NCBI GenBank assembly: GCA_003550325.1
Contig: QKWP01000827.1
Location: 27,066 to 91,065 of the forward strand
DNA length: 64,000 nt
DNA from: Gigaspora rosea
Lineage: Eukaryota > Glomeromycota > Glomeromycetes > Diversisporales > Gigasporaceae
Reading direction: 5' to 3'
In this document: piece by piece, positions 11,491 through 22,440 of the stretch
Layout of the letters: each line of letters opens with the position of its first letter
How positions within the stretch are numbered: position 1 is the stretch's first letter
The notes under the pieces: generated by a model
What the model was told of the DNA's origin: nothing
Database searches by the model: none
The model's input: the letters and a program-made list of their open reading frames with translations, nothing else
Position numbers and translations under genes: made by a program

Positions 11491-11630
11491 AACAGGTTCT
11501 TTGAGTGATTCACACAGAATCCGCAGCTCACACAGAGCAATATTCAAACTCACAGAGTTTCAGCCCACACTGAGCAACCTTCTAACTCACACAGAGTTAA
11601 ACGTTACAGCTCACACAGAGCAGTCTTTTT
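11480..11630 (-). repeat. CTCTGTGTGAG repeats in the element leader
   Basis: The minus strand has about seven copies of CTCTGTGTGAG or close variants at irregular 15-30-bp spacing between the primer-binding site and the gag-like frame. They could be part of the packaging/leader RNA or simply a local expansion. Confidence 0.6.
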
Positions 11631-11684
11631 ACCCCTACAAAATTCTCCTTACAAGTTCGACTTTGATTCTTCGTTACGTATCTC

Positions 11685-11697
11685 ACAGTCACCACCA
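11685..11697 (-). promoter_or_regulatory. primer-binding site candidate
   Basis: On the minus strand TGGTGGTGACTGT starts two bases after the 5' LTR end. The TGG would pair with a tRNA CCA end. The matching tRNA was not identified. Confidence 0.6.
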
Positions 11698-11699
11698 AT

Positions 11700-12234
11700 T
11701 GTTAACCTTCGAAATACCTCTCGGAAATCGAGGCTAATGGAGCAACTATTGACAGGGAGTCACGTGAGCACAGAAACACAAACTGTGCAGTGGTGTATCG
11801 TAGTTGTTAGTATTTATACAAGCGAGAGGGTTTATGTTTATAGTGATTTGGCAATTCGAAAGAGTGTGATATGGCTTATAGAATCGATTTGTAGTGTCCT
11901 TTATTTATATTAATAAGATATCATGGCAATCATGCCTACAAAGTGGAGCAAATTTCGCCCATATATATAGAAAACTATTTACTAATAAGCACATGTAGCC
12001 TTTGTGTCTTAAGTGTCCGATCTATCACCTATGCTACTTCTACCACTTATGCTTTAACTACAACATGTGACACATCCGGCACATGTGACACTTCTGTCAC
12101 ATGAGGCACATGTGGTACATGTGGCACATCCGGCACATCCGGTACATCCGGTACATCTTGCACATCTAGCGCAGCAGTCCCGTGATATTGCATACGGCGT
12201 AGGTACTGCATGGGTTCGGTATGCAAGGGTAACA
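11700..12234 (-). repeat. 5' LTR (element on minus strand)
   Basis: 535 bp, the partner of 4686-5219, with the same CACATCCGG-type short repeats near 12070-12165. It should carry the element promoter and cap site on the minus strand, though no TATA box is certain. Confidence 0.85.
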
Positions 12235-12267
12235 ACGTACAGTACTGTACGTATAGTACTGTACGTG
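12235..12267. repeat. ACGTACAGTACTGTACGT palindrome
   Basis: An 18-bp perfect palindrome followed by a partial second copy, directly beside the LTR end. Related GTACGTAC/CAGTAC strings occur near 4670, 12735, 12826, 19690 and 22385-22415. Confidence 0.7.
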
Positions 12268-12287
12268 GCACATCACTAGGTCGGCTA

Positions 12288-12631
12288 AGGGACGATGGTT
12301 TTCTGCGGTGACTAAACTCAAATTCTGCGGTGATTAAATTTAATTTCTGCGATTATCTGCAAAATAAAATGTTAGCAAAGTTCTGCAATAAAACCTGTTT
12401 CTGCACTCAAAAATTGGAATATTCTGAAGTTTTTCGACGACCACGCTCGTATTTTGTGTTTATTGATTGTCTATCCTTCCGAAACTCTCCGCCAAAACTC
12501 GCAATTTGATTGGATCCTGGTCAAATTTTAGGCAATTCTGCAATTATCCGTGATAAAATCCAATTTCTGAAAAATGGGCGAATTCTGCAAATTCTGCGGC
12601 ATTCTGCAGTTTGTAGAAAATCATCGTCCCT
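12288..12631. mobile_element. TIR element, AGGGACGATG ends
   Basis: AGGGACGATGGTTTTCTGC at the left is mirrored by GTAGAAAATCATCGTCCCT at the right. The interior repeats TTCTGCGGTGATTAAA-like strings. About 344 bp, no ORF, no clear target duplication. Confidence 0.65.
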
Positions 12632-12866
12632 GTGATCATACTGCATAAATTATCTATATAACCTTCTAAAAACCATAACTGCGCTTTAGCCATATTATAT
12701 TTGGTAATATCTGCGGCTGTAGTATAAAAATATAACAAATCACAAAATTTTCGTACGTACGAAATCCTTTCCAAAATTTGAAATTTTGGCAACATTCCAC
12801 AAAAATTCTTATATATATTTAAAAAAGTCTGTACGTACTGTTCGTACAGTATACATATTAAAAATT

Positions 12867-13155
12867 CGGGTTTGGTTCAAAATCCCGACAGGTCATAATC
12901 CCGACAAAAAATCCCGACAATCATAAATCCCGACAATCAAAAAAAGCTTTCCTTGAGCAACTTTACTATAAAATCAACTAAACCAAACCCTAGCCCAGGC
13001 GTTCACCCTAATCCTATCCTAGGCACTTACCTAACCCTAACCTAACTTAAATAAATTTAATGATTTTTTTGTTGTCAGGATTTCGGGATTTTTATTGTCG
13101 GGATTTTTTTGTCGGGATTATGACCTGTCGGGATTTTGTTTGTCGGGTTGACCCG
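12867..13155. mobile_element. TIR element with reiterated AATCCCGACA
   Basis: The ends are ~55-bp inverted repeats containing AATCCCGACAGGTCATAATC and several further ATCCCGACA units; the mirror at the right reads GATTATGACCTGTCGGGATT. The centre carries CCCTAA-rich sequence and the complement of AGTAAAGTTGCTCAAGG, the module shared with other elements here. It ends 20 bp before the ATG of the F-box/LRR pseudogene. Confidence 0.8.
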
Positions 13156-13175
13156 CTCCCAAAAATTCTCTCAAA

Positions 13176-15189
13176 ATGATTACATTATCAAATGAATGTT
13201 ACTATATGATATTTAATAACCTCCGAAATGATTCTAAAGCTTATTTTTGGAGTTAAAAATTTTGTTAAAAATTTTCTTAATAATGAAATTTACCAAGAAA
13301 ATATTAATGAGGTTGATAATGAAATTTACCAAGAAAATATTTATGAGGTTGATAATGAAATTGACGAAAAACATAATAATGAGGTTGTAAATGCCATTAA
13401 ATTTTCTTTAATTTTAATGATTTTACGAACTGGTAAAAATCTTAAATATTTATATCTTGATGAAATTATTTGCAATAAAATAATAGTTGAAAAACTTTAT
13501 GAGAACACTACTATTACTTCTATAGCTTTATGCGATTTCGATAAGCCTAAGACAATAAATGGATTAGTAAAAATCCTTTATAAGAATTCAACGTTGACTA
13601 CTTTGAATCTTTAATCAATTCTATTAGAATTTAAAGAATTGAAAACATTATTAGAAGCAGTTGATGAAAACACAGTACTAAATTCTTTAAGTCTTTGTAT
13701 TAAGCAGATTGATACTGAAGAGGGAAAGATGTTAGCAACATTTCTTTCCAAAAATTCCACGTTAACTTCTTTTAATCTTTGTGGACATTATAAAGAATGG
13801 TTTTCCAATAATTTCGGATTAATAGGTGGAATAGCGTTTGCAGATGCACTTTACAAGAACACCACATTGACCTCTTTGTGCCTTTGGAATAATAAACTTG
13901 GACCAGAAGTAGGAAAAGCATTAGTGAATGCACTTTACAAGAACACCACGTTAACTTCTTTAAATCTTGGTTATAATAATCTTGGATCAGAAGGAGTAAA
14001 AGCATTAGCAGATGTACTTTGTAAGAACTCCATGTTGACTTCTTTGGATCTACGAGCAAATCGGATTGAATCAGAAGGAGGAATAGCATTAACAGATGCA
14101 CTTTGCAAGAATTCCACGCTGACTTCATTAAATCTAAATTCGAATAAACTTAAGTTAAAAGGGGTAAAGCATTAGCAGATTTACTTTATAAAAACACCAC
14201 ACTAAGAGATTTGAGTCTTGAAAGTAACGATCTTGGACCAGAAGTAGGAAAGGCATTGGCAGATGCACTTTGTAATAACACCTCACTGACTTCTTTGAAT
14301 CTTCGATCGAATCATATAGAATTAAGTGGAGGATGCGCATTAATAGAAGCATTTTGTAAAAACACCATGCTTAAAAATTTAAATCTTCGGAACAATAATT
14401 TTGGAGTAGGAGAAACAGTTGTAGATGCACTTTGCAAGAACGCCACTCTGTTAAATCTTCGTTCGAATGCCCTTGGATCAAAGGAAGGAAAAGTATTAGC
14501 CGTTGCGCTTTCCAAGATTACCACACTCACTTCTTTGAATCTTGATTATAATAAACTTGGAACGGAAGGAGGAAAAGCAATAGTGAATCTACTTCGTAAT
14601 AACTCCACGCTAACTTCTTTGAAACTTGATAATAATGAACTTGGACCGGAAGTAGGAAAAGCATTAGCTGATGTGCTTTGCAAGATCTCTACATTGACTT
14701 TATTGAAACTTGGTTGTAATAAACTTGGATCAGAAGGAGGAAAAGCATTCGCAGATGCGCTTTGCAAGACCACGCTTAAATTTTTGAGTCTTCGACATAA
14801 TGATCTTGGATCAGGAGTTAAAGCATTAGCGGATGCGCTTTGCAAGAACTCCACGCTGACTTCTTTGGATCTTCAAGGAAATTTTATAGGATTAGAAGGA
14901 GGAAAAGCATTAGCAGATACACTTTGTAAGAACTCCACGCTGAAATATTTGAATCTTTATGATAATAGTCTTGGATCAGAAGAAGGAAAAGCATTAGCAG
15001 ATGCACTTTGCAAGAACACCGTGTTAACATCTTTTGAATCTTGACTATAATTTTATTGGACAAAAAGGAGGAAAAGCATTCGAATATGCACTTTACAAGA
15101 ACTCCACACTGAATTTTTTGAATATTCTATCGAATAATATTAATTTCAGATTAAAATCGACTAATCCAAATCTTAAAATACGGTATTAG
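13176..15189 (+). pseudogene. F-box-like / RNI-type leucine-rich-repeat protein, broken
   Basis: The ATG at 13176 opens MITLSNECYYMIFNNL, the N-terminal F-box-like start of this family, but the frame is lost within 20 codons. The rest of the F-box part is missing or replaced by EIYQENINEVDN-type duplicated peptides (13228 onward). From ~13570 about 18 ribonuclease-inhibitor-type LRRs of 28 residues follow (LTSLNLxxNxLGxEGGKALADAL). Lesions: frameshift near 13220, in-frame TAA at 13612-13614, one-base deletion near 14160, one-base insertion near 15035; the last frame ends at TAG 15187. F-box/LRR proteins normally recruit substrates to SCF ubiquitin ligases, but this copy cannot encode an intact one. 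Paralogues lie at 61897 and 63502. The promoter appears displaced by the TIR element ending at 13155. Confidence 0.85.
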
Positions 15190-15685
15190 TGTAGTTTTGT
15201 AAATTACAAGTTTAAACGTAAAAAAGTAATTTAAACTGGATAAGTTAATCTATTTGTTTTTGCGAATGGTAAATTAAGACTTGTTTTATTTAAATTATTT
15301 TTAAATAAGCGTATGTGCGAAAATTTTTGATAGGAATTATTTGTGTATTAAATTAAGCTATATCTAATTATGATTATATCATAACGTACAAATTTTCTGT
15401 AATTACGTAATACGTATCACATTAATGATGCCTGAAACCTTTCGTCACATTGAGTGACAGCACGTGATAAATGACGAGACCTATGAATTTATCACGAAAT
15501 ATTGTTTATATGAGAATGTAAGAAAAATTAAAAAAGTTGATTTACTACCCTTTAGGAGTCATTTAAAGCTAATTAATGGAAATAAATTAGTCCATGTGAA
15601 CTTAATTTTCATATCAACTCAGTTTCTATTTGTTTTTGGACATCTTTATCTGACATTCCCGATGATTTGCATCACTCACCCGCAA
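15190..15685. other. no supported gene
   Basis: AT-rich non-coding sequence. A 107-codon open frame beginning at 15464 has no recognisable domain, and its second half lies in the TIR element starting near 15690, so I do not call it. Confidence 0.5.
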
Positions 15686-15689
15686 GTAT

Positions 15690-16274
15690 CCGTTGGAACC
15701 GGTTATAAATTTAAGAACCGAATTGATTTTACATACAATATAAAACCGGATACTATTTCATTTAAATCGATTGGAAAATTAACATGAATTTTAAGTAATA
15801 TAAAACCGTTGCTATTTGGCTTAAACCGGATTGAAATTATAATCGGGTTGTGCGCAATTCGAAATTTTTTTTTTTTTGTCTATATGATTGTTAATTCGGA
15901 AGGAACCATTTTTTTTTTGCCTAGACATTAATTAGATACATTTTGACATTATAACGTATATTCCGAAGTATTTCAACTGTAACAAAAAGAAAATAATAAT
16001 AAGAATCTAGCTTTATTTATGAATTAATGCAAACACGCAAAAGAAGCAAAAAAAATAGTAAATAAAATAATAAAATAATAAAATAATATAATCTTTCTCG
16101 TACTATACAAAATAAAATGTATAGATACACGTTACGTATTTCGAAATCAAAAATAAAACCGGATTTTATAATCGAGTTATAAAATTACAAACCCGAGTTT
16201 CGGAGTTTTATAACCGAATTATAAGGTTAAACGAATTAACAGTCGAATTTTATTTAACCGGTTCCAACCTCTAC
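15690..16274. mobile_element. TIR element, GTTGGAACCGGTTA ends (hAT-like, degenerate)
   Basis: GTTGGAACCGGTTATAAAT at the left and TTTAACCGGTTCCAACCTCTA at the right (inverted) bound ~580 bp of AACCGGATT-rich non-coding DNA. The termini match the larger element at 42610-46085 (TAGAGGTTGGAAC), so this is probably a short, older relative. No target duplication is readable. Confidence 0.6.
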
Positions 16275-16389
16275 TATGAAAAACTGCACTTTTTTTATTT
16301 TATGGTCAAATTAATTTCGTCAAGTGTTTCGTCAATCGTCAATAATTTTTTGCTTAAATTGTCAAGTATTCGTCAGATGAAACCGGGTG

Positions 16390-16705
16390 GCAATCAATTA
16401 ATCGACATTCACTTCACCGACATAACATTTCACCGACAATTATTCACCGACACGTTCATTTTACCGACAGATTATTTCACCGAAGCTCATTTCACCGACA
16501 AAGTAATTCTGGTCATTGTCGTTAGGGTCAGGGTAGAATAGGTAGAATTAGGGCTAAAGTTAGGGTGCTTTTTGAAAAAAAAACTTGTCGGTGAAATGAA
16601 CTTCGGTGAAACAAACTATCGGTAAAATGAACTTGTCGGTGAGTATTTGTCGGTAAAATGTTATGTCGGTGAAGTGATTGTCGGCGAAATAATACGAACC
16701 CGATG
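16390..16705. mobile_element. TIR element with reiterated TTCACCGACA
   Basis: Left arm (16395-16505): repeated TTCACCGACA units. Right arm (16590-16700): repeated TGTCGGTGAAAT units, so the arms are inverted copies of ~100 bp. The centre has GTTAGGGTCAGGG ... AAAGTTAGGGTGC, similar to the cores of the 12867, 24616 and 40560 elements. A short fragment of the family lies near 25450-25485. Confidence 0.75.
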
Positions 16706-16830
16706 AAATCACTGTCAAAATTATTTGTCAGTGCCAATTAGTTTCGTCAGGCATCATTATATCAAATAAATGATCGAATTAAATTTTTTAATAGAAAATT
16801 TCTTATCGTACATTAGTGTATAAAACTATA

Positions 16831-16950
16831 GATGCCCGGCGAAACTAATTTTGCCTTGACGAAATGACGAAACCATAAGTTTCGTCAAGTTTCGTCAATG
16901 ACGAAACTTATGGATCGTCAGGTTTCGTCATTTCGTCAGGCATCACTATA
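16831..16950. repeat. foldback element built on TTTCGTCA
   Basis: GATGCC...TGACGAAATGACGAAAC and its inverted mirror ending TTTCGTCAGGCATC surround a short loop, with CATAAGTTTCGTCA / TGACGAAACTTATG inside. Another TTTCGTCAGGCATCA end occurs at 16742-16757, suggesting nested or neighbouring copies. Confidence 0.65.
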
Positions 16951-16999
16951 TAAAACACGGTCATTAATTAGTCGATTTGCAATATAAATTATAGACCAA

Positions 17000-17110
17000 A
17001 AATTTAACTCCGATTTAAAGTTAGGGTAAAGGTTATCTTTGGGATTGAAAAGTTTATAATTTTTGTTAAAATTTTGCAAGGAACATTTTTTGTTAGAGCC
17101 AAGAAAGCTA
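17000..17110. repeat. copy of the shared GTTAGGGT...AAAATTTTGCAAGG module
   Basis: AAAGTTAGGGTAAAGG followed by GTTAAAATTTTGCAAGGAAC and a run of T. A second copy is at about 18085-18215 (TAAAATTTTGCAAGGAACAT), followed by the same ATAATCGGG...GAGATATTA sequence. Both copies share this longer sequence and so form one repeat family. Confidence 0.6.
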
Positions 17111-17197
17111 ATTTATAATCGGGATTCGAGATATTACCATAAATATAAATCGTCTTTTTACTGTAATAAACACCAAATTAAAAAATTCTGTCCATAA

Positions 17198-17925
17198 TAG
17201 TGATGGGCAAATCCCGCGCTGGATGCGGGATCCCGCGCGGGATTCACGGGATCGAGTAGAGTTTCCGAATTTTTCGCGATTAATAAATAAATATATATAT
17301 ATATCATCATTAGGAATGTAATTTCTCGTTAAAATAATAATCATTTCTTATAAATCTTACAGCATTTTATTACAAATATAATGCTTATATAAATTTTGCC
17401 TACTTTTAAAACATTTGAATCTTATATAATTATTAAATTTATCAATTCAACTTTGTCTTAATTTTATCAATTTGTTTTTTAAAATATTATTATATTTAAA
17501 AATTATAATGGTAACAAAGCGAACAAATCATATAAGCTTATAAAAATTTATAAGTAATCAGGTGCATAAACAGGTATAAATGTGCTAAAATTTATAAGCA
17601 ATAAGGTTATAATTTCTGATCAAATAGTCACTTTTATATTCAATAATAATCAATAATAGATTCCCACTTTATTAATAATGACAATTTAAAAAATATATTT
17701 CAATATACAGTTTGCGCATTATCTCTGTACGTACGTATATATGTGGAATGAAAAACAAATCAAAAATTAATACGTGCATAATATTTTTATTTACATTAAA
17801 TACTAATTAGGAATTGGCCCACTTATGTTAAAGCAGGCCGGATAATTTGTTAATGCGGGCCAGATGATATTCTAACGCAGGCCAGACCATCTTATATTAA
17901 AAATCCCGCGCGTTGCCCATCACTA
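17198..17925. mobile_element. non-autonomous hAT element, 728 bp
   Basis: Terminal inverted repeats TAGTGATGGGCAA / TTGCCCATCACTA, fitting the hAT end consensus, flanked by a perfect 8-bp target duplication GTCCATAA (17190-17197 and 17926-17933). Subterminal ATCCCGCGC motifs. The interior includes the AT-rich block also found near 3350-3620 and 57060-57290. No transposase frame. Confidence 0.92.
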
Positions 17926-18219
17926 GTCCATAAGTTGTGCCATAATTTATAAATTGTTTATGAATTGATTGTCTGTATAATAAACTTTTATGTAAATTAA
18001 TCCTTACAATATATGAAATACGGGTATGAATTAATAAATTTGCAAATCCGTGTAACATATAAATTTTTAAAAAAAAAAAAATTTTTAAAAATTAAACCCT
18101 ATTTAAGGATTAGCTTTGGTATGGGTTATAGTTTATGCTAAAATTTTGCAAGGAACATTTTTAGCTGGAGCCTCAAAGGTTAATTTTATAATCGGGGGTT
18201 TTGAGATATTAACATGCCC

Positions 18220-21200
18220 GTGTTTCATACACTAGTGTGCAAATAGAAATTCTCATAAATTAATTGTTCGTGAACTTTAAAGTGTCTATGAAATGATTTT
18301 CTGTGAAATGATACGAATCCCCAATTAATATAAAAGACCTTTATTCTTATCTTAACCCAAACTTGGTTTAAAGTTTTTTTCTATTATTAAAATAGTAATA
18401 ATAAAAGCATGAAAAAAATATTCTGTATTGTCACTCACATGACGTAAACGTTTCATTTGTTTATTTTAAAGCGAGATCATTATTTTACTCATGGCTAATA
18501 TTTTTTTAAAAAAAAACATTATAATTTTTATATTTTCAGATATAATAGATATTAACATTTATCTATTTATTCATTAATGACATTACAGCATCGGTCACCA
18601 AATCTTAGTATTTTTGATCCCTAAAATTAAATTTTAGTTACCAAATTATATATAAATTATTAATAACAATTCTAGAAAAAATTTTGGATCTCTAATATAG
18701 ACTGATAACGCGTCTAATCCATCTTTCTCACTCTTGACGCATTTCACAACGACGCACTTTAACACGTGAAATATTGCTTATCCAAAACTCAGTATTTTAC
18801 ATATTAGTGATCAAAATTTTCAAATTTTGGGACATTTTATAAATTCGCCACAATATATTATTAATATTTAATTAGCCATTAAATTTAACAGTCACGATAC
18901 ATTTATTGTTATATCATGAGGTATAATGAATGCTTTATTTTATGATTATTCAAAACTAACAACTTCGTATTCAAACAACGGAATGATTTCAAAGCACTGA
19001 CTTTTCCAAAGACTTCTTGTATCATAAAGCTTCAATTTTATCTGGAATTTCATCTTTTTATGGGAAATTTTTGATTTGGTAGAGGTTTCATCTTTCGCAG
19101 GTTTCACAGGAAGGCTTAGAGATATCGCTTTTCGTAAATTTCTTAGGAGGCTTAAAGATTTCGACTTTCATGGGTAAATTCATTTAAAGTTTCACAAAAA
19201 ATTGTTTGTCTAAAGATATTATTTATAATTACGTATTTGGGACAAAGCTACCTGATTTGAGTTAAAAGACAAAAATCACATATACTTTGACCAAATATGA
19301 TCCATTACAGTTAGATACGTACTAGGTCATAATTATAGAATATGCACAACAGTTATTAAGGAACGAATTTAAATTTAGATTGCTTTGATAAAAACATTTT
19401 TATGTATTGGTAACAAAAATATGATAGACATAAAATTGAGTGGGTAATTATATATAACTACAAGTTTGGGAATATTTTAAGTGAGGCTTGGAGGTTGATG
19501 ATCAAGACAACGTTAAATCGTATTTTCCTTAACATAGATGATTATCCTTATGAATCAGGCTGTGTTGAGGCTCATTAGAGTAATTTTGTATTAGTGGCTG
19601 TGAATGAGGCTATCATTAGGTGAACAAGATATAAGTAATGATGCTTTGGAATCTTCCCACTGAATTTTTGAGATACGTAATTACGCACGTACGTACAAGT
19701 TACGGTTGAGTTCCATTGCACCGTAACAATAATTAGTTACGCAACTTTAATTAATGATGTAACTTTAATCCATAGCGTAACTTTCATTTAAATTATAATT
19801 AAATTATATATATATATATATGTGTAAATGAGCATGGGAGACATTCGAACCCGATGATTTCCGGGATCTACGTTACACGAGTATTTATACAGAATTGTAG
19901 TCTAAAACCAGAATTTTCGGGTATAAGCAAACCTAAAAAAAAAAAATCAATCATGTAATACTTTACTAATAAAATAGCTTCGTAGGGAACGTCTTTTCAA
20001 TAAACTCAAGTTGCATCATTTGCATCACGCTGCATCACGGTAGTTATAGTGAAGGTTGAAGTACTATCTACCGTATAGTAAGAGGTAATAAAAGTATATT
20101 GTACTGCTCAATTCACAAAGTTCAACGTTGTTTTTTTTTTATTTTTATTTGTTTTTTAGTTATAATATTAACTTGTTAGCTATTATTTTCAAATTTTGTA
20201 GACTCTTCTTAAAGTTATGATGGTTCTTAAAAGATATTTAACACAATAGAAGTTATTTAATATATACAATAGTATAGTTTTATTAATTACGCGGGTTTTT
20301 AAGAAAAACTATTAAGGGACGTGTAACTTGTTATCAAAACCTTTTAAATAAAGTTTTTAAAACTGTAAAATTGCTATTAGTGCGTGAATTAATAGTTGGA
20401 TTCTTTTACAACGTGGGTTATTTTATTTCGAAGAAAATTTTAATATACGAATAAAGCCCGTTGGTTTAACGATTATCTATCTGTTTTGACAAAAATGATA
20501 TCACGTGTTAAAAAAGCCAGTTTATTATTGGTTAACTACCTTATAATAATCCCCGTGTTTTTCCGAAAAATGAGAAAGTCCCCCATGCTGTGTAAATGGC
20601 CATTGTCATAACTACGTCATATATATATTGATATAAATTTATTCGTTATACAAGTTTCTTTTAGTAGTAAAATCCTTAATTACTGGATGCATTTATAAAA
20701 TAAATTTATTGATACTAGCAACATTAACAAAAGAGATGCACTTTTTATTATTAATAATGTTGAGCGGTTCTTGTACATAATTAGATGAAATAAATACAGT
20801 AGTGCCAACTTATTAATTGAAGAAATTATCGATCTGTAATAGTTCAGTTATTGTAGACAAGGCAAGTTAATAGCTCGAACGTTTAATGAAGAAATTAGTT
20901 AATTAAGGTATGTTACATATGTGACATAAATAAAATTTATAACAGATAATAAAGTATGATATATATACATACATGTGTTACAGCATATAAAATAAAGTTA
21001 CAGTACATAAAATAAACACAGCATAACATGGTACAATATACTGTAACTCAAAAAGGTACAATTTGGATACGACGCTGCCTTGAGGTTTTACTGCGTTATT
21101 AGTCATACGATTTCGAATTTTCCAAATTACAGCTTCTTCTAGTTAAGGCAAAGAAGATTCTCAAGAATAAAGTCACTTGTGAGTAATGTGAGTAAACAAA

Positions 21201-22440
21201 ATTAGTCCAGCCGATTAATAATGACAATTATGAGTGAGCATTTAGATTTGTAATTCAAAAAATATGACGCAACATTTTCCTTTCTGAATGCTATAAAAAC
21301 TTCCTTCCGAAATTTAGTATAATTATAGCCATTATAGCTCATACAGTAATCTTTATATGGTGCTCAGATACTATTCATATACCTATGTTCATACACCTAT
21401 TTCATACACCTATGTTCATACACCTATTATGATGAAACCTTTGATACAAGCTAATAAAAGGCTCTCATTTTGAACTATTTCGGTATTTCGGAGCAATGTA
21501 TAACATTTCTGCATCAAAATGCATATCGATATTATTGGATGTGCTAAAAAGGGTTGAATCGCCTTCAAAAAAGTTTCCGACGATATATTATCATACGATG
21601 CTTATTAATAAAAGTTTCCGTAAAAGCGAAAGTATAATTAACTTATAGAGTTTCGAATTTGCGAATGATGTAAATCTCATGAACTGAAATTTTTTTTAGA
21701 TGGCAATTTAATCCCGGTTAACAAATATCTTGATCTAATATTTCACTAATATGCGGCACTATTTTTTTTCCCTGCTACAGTATTTTTTGCTTAAGATTTT
21801 TGGAAACAAAAAAAACATAATATGATTTTCATTTATTTTAATATGATGTAAATAAAAAACTAATTATGACTAGCGGATCTATGTGTAACAAAACACACGA
21901 TCAATTCCTTTTTTGTTTTATTTGAAATATTGAAAAATATTACAGTATCCAGTTACTTTATGTGGCATGACATGATTACTAAAATTAATGCCGCACATTT
22001 TTATTATTATATGAGTTATATATATAAAAAATTACATGATTCTAGACCTGACGGAATTCCCTTTGCTTTTCTACTTTTTTTTACTCCCTGTTCTGGAAAT
22101 GGCTTGTGCGAATTTTCTTACTTATTTTCTGGATTCTTCCGGAAATTATTAATACTGAGCCACCGATTATAATACCATATTTATTATTTATTATTAGCTA
22201 TTATTGGACTTTTTACGTAATTCGAATGATTTAGGATCACAAGTTCGCGTAATACCGTGACACTAGTAACACACGATCAAAGAAATAAAGTTGATCTTAT
22301 ACTATTAAGTATATATTTTACGTCTATAATTATAGTTTCCGGAGGCTAATGTGTCATATGACTCTAATCATTAATTATTATATACGTACCGATGCGACGT
22401 ACAGATACTGTACGTTAGATCAGCACCTACAAAAAAAAAA
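18220..22440. other. 4.2-kb stretch without recognised genes
   Basis: AT-rich, no supported ORF; an 80-codon frame at 21930 has no domain. Small items: GTAACTTTAAT-type repeats at 19735-19790, a short CATACACCTATGTT tandem at 21375-21430, and a GGTTCGAATG box on the minus strand near 19850 (see findings). Immediately before the gene at 22441 lie ACGTACC and ACGTACAGATACTGTACGT strings that may be promoter elements. Confidence 0.45.

Larger units (their letters stand above)
4686..12234 (-). mobile_element. LTR retrotransposon, non-autonomous, minus strand
   Basis: Two direct ~535-bp repeats (4686-5219 and 11700-12234) start TGTTAACC and end GGGTAACA. On the minus strand the element runs from the right LTR to the left one: a TGG-starting primer-binding site lies two bases inside the right LTR, and a purine tract (AAGTGGGGGAGAT) abuts the left LTR. 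Minus-strand relic frames include a CCHC zinc knuckle. No reverse transcriptase, RNase H or integrase motif is readable inside, so it resembles a large LARD-type element moved in trans. The LTRs differ at a few percent of sites, mostly transitions, so insertion is not recent. No clean target duplication; both flanks contain ACGTACAGTAC. Confidence 0.85.

Noticed and set aside
4673..12245. Target-site duplication of the LTR element
   Set aside because: Both flanks contain ACGTACAGTAC, but not immediately at the LTR edges, and the bases that do adjoin the LTRs (TACAT and ACGTA) differ.
13772..14854. Minus-strand frames opposite the LRR gene
   Set aside because: Shadows of the in-phase 84-bp LRR repeats on the other strand.
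19830..19890. tRNA gene on the minus strand
   Set aside because: GGTTCGAAT resembles a T-loop, but the flanking bases do not pair and no acceptor or anticodon arm can be drawn.
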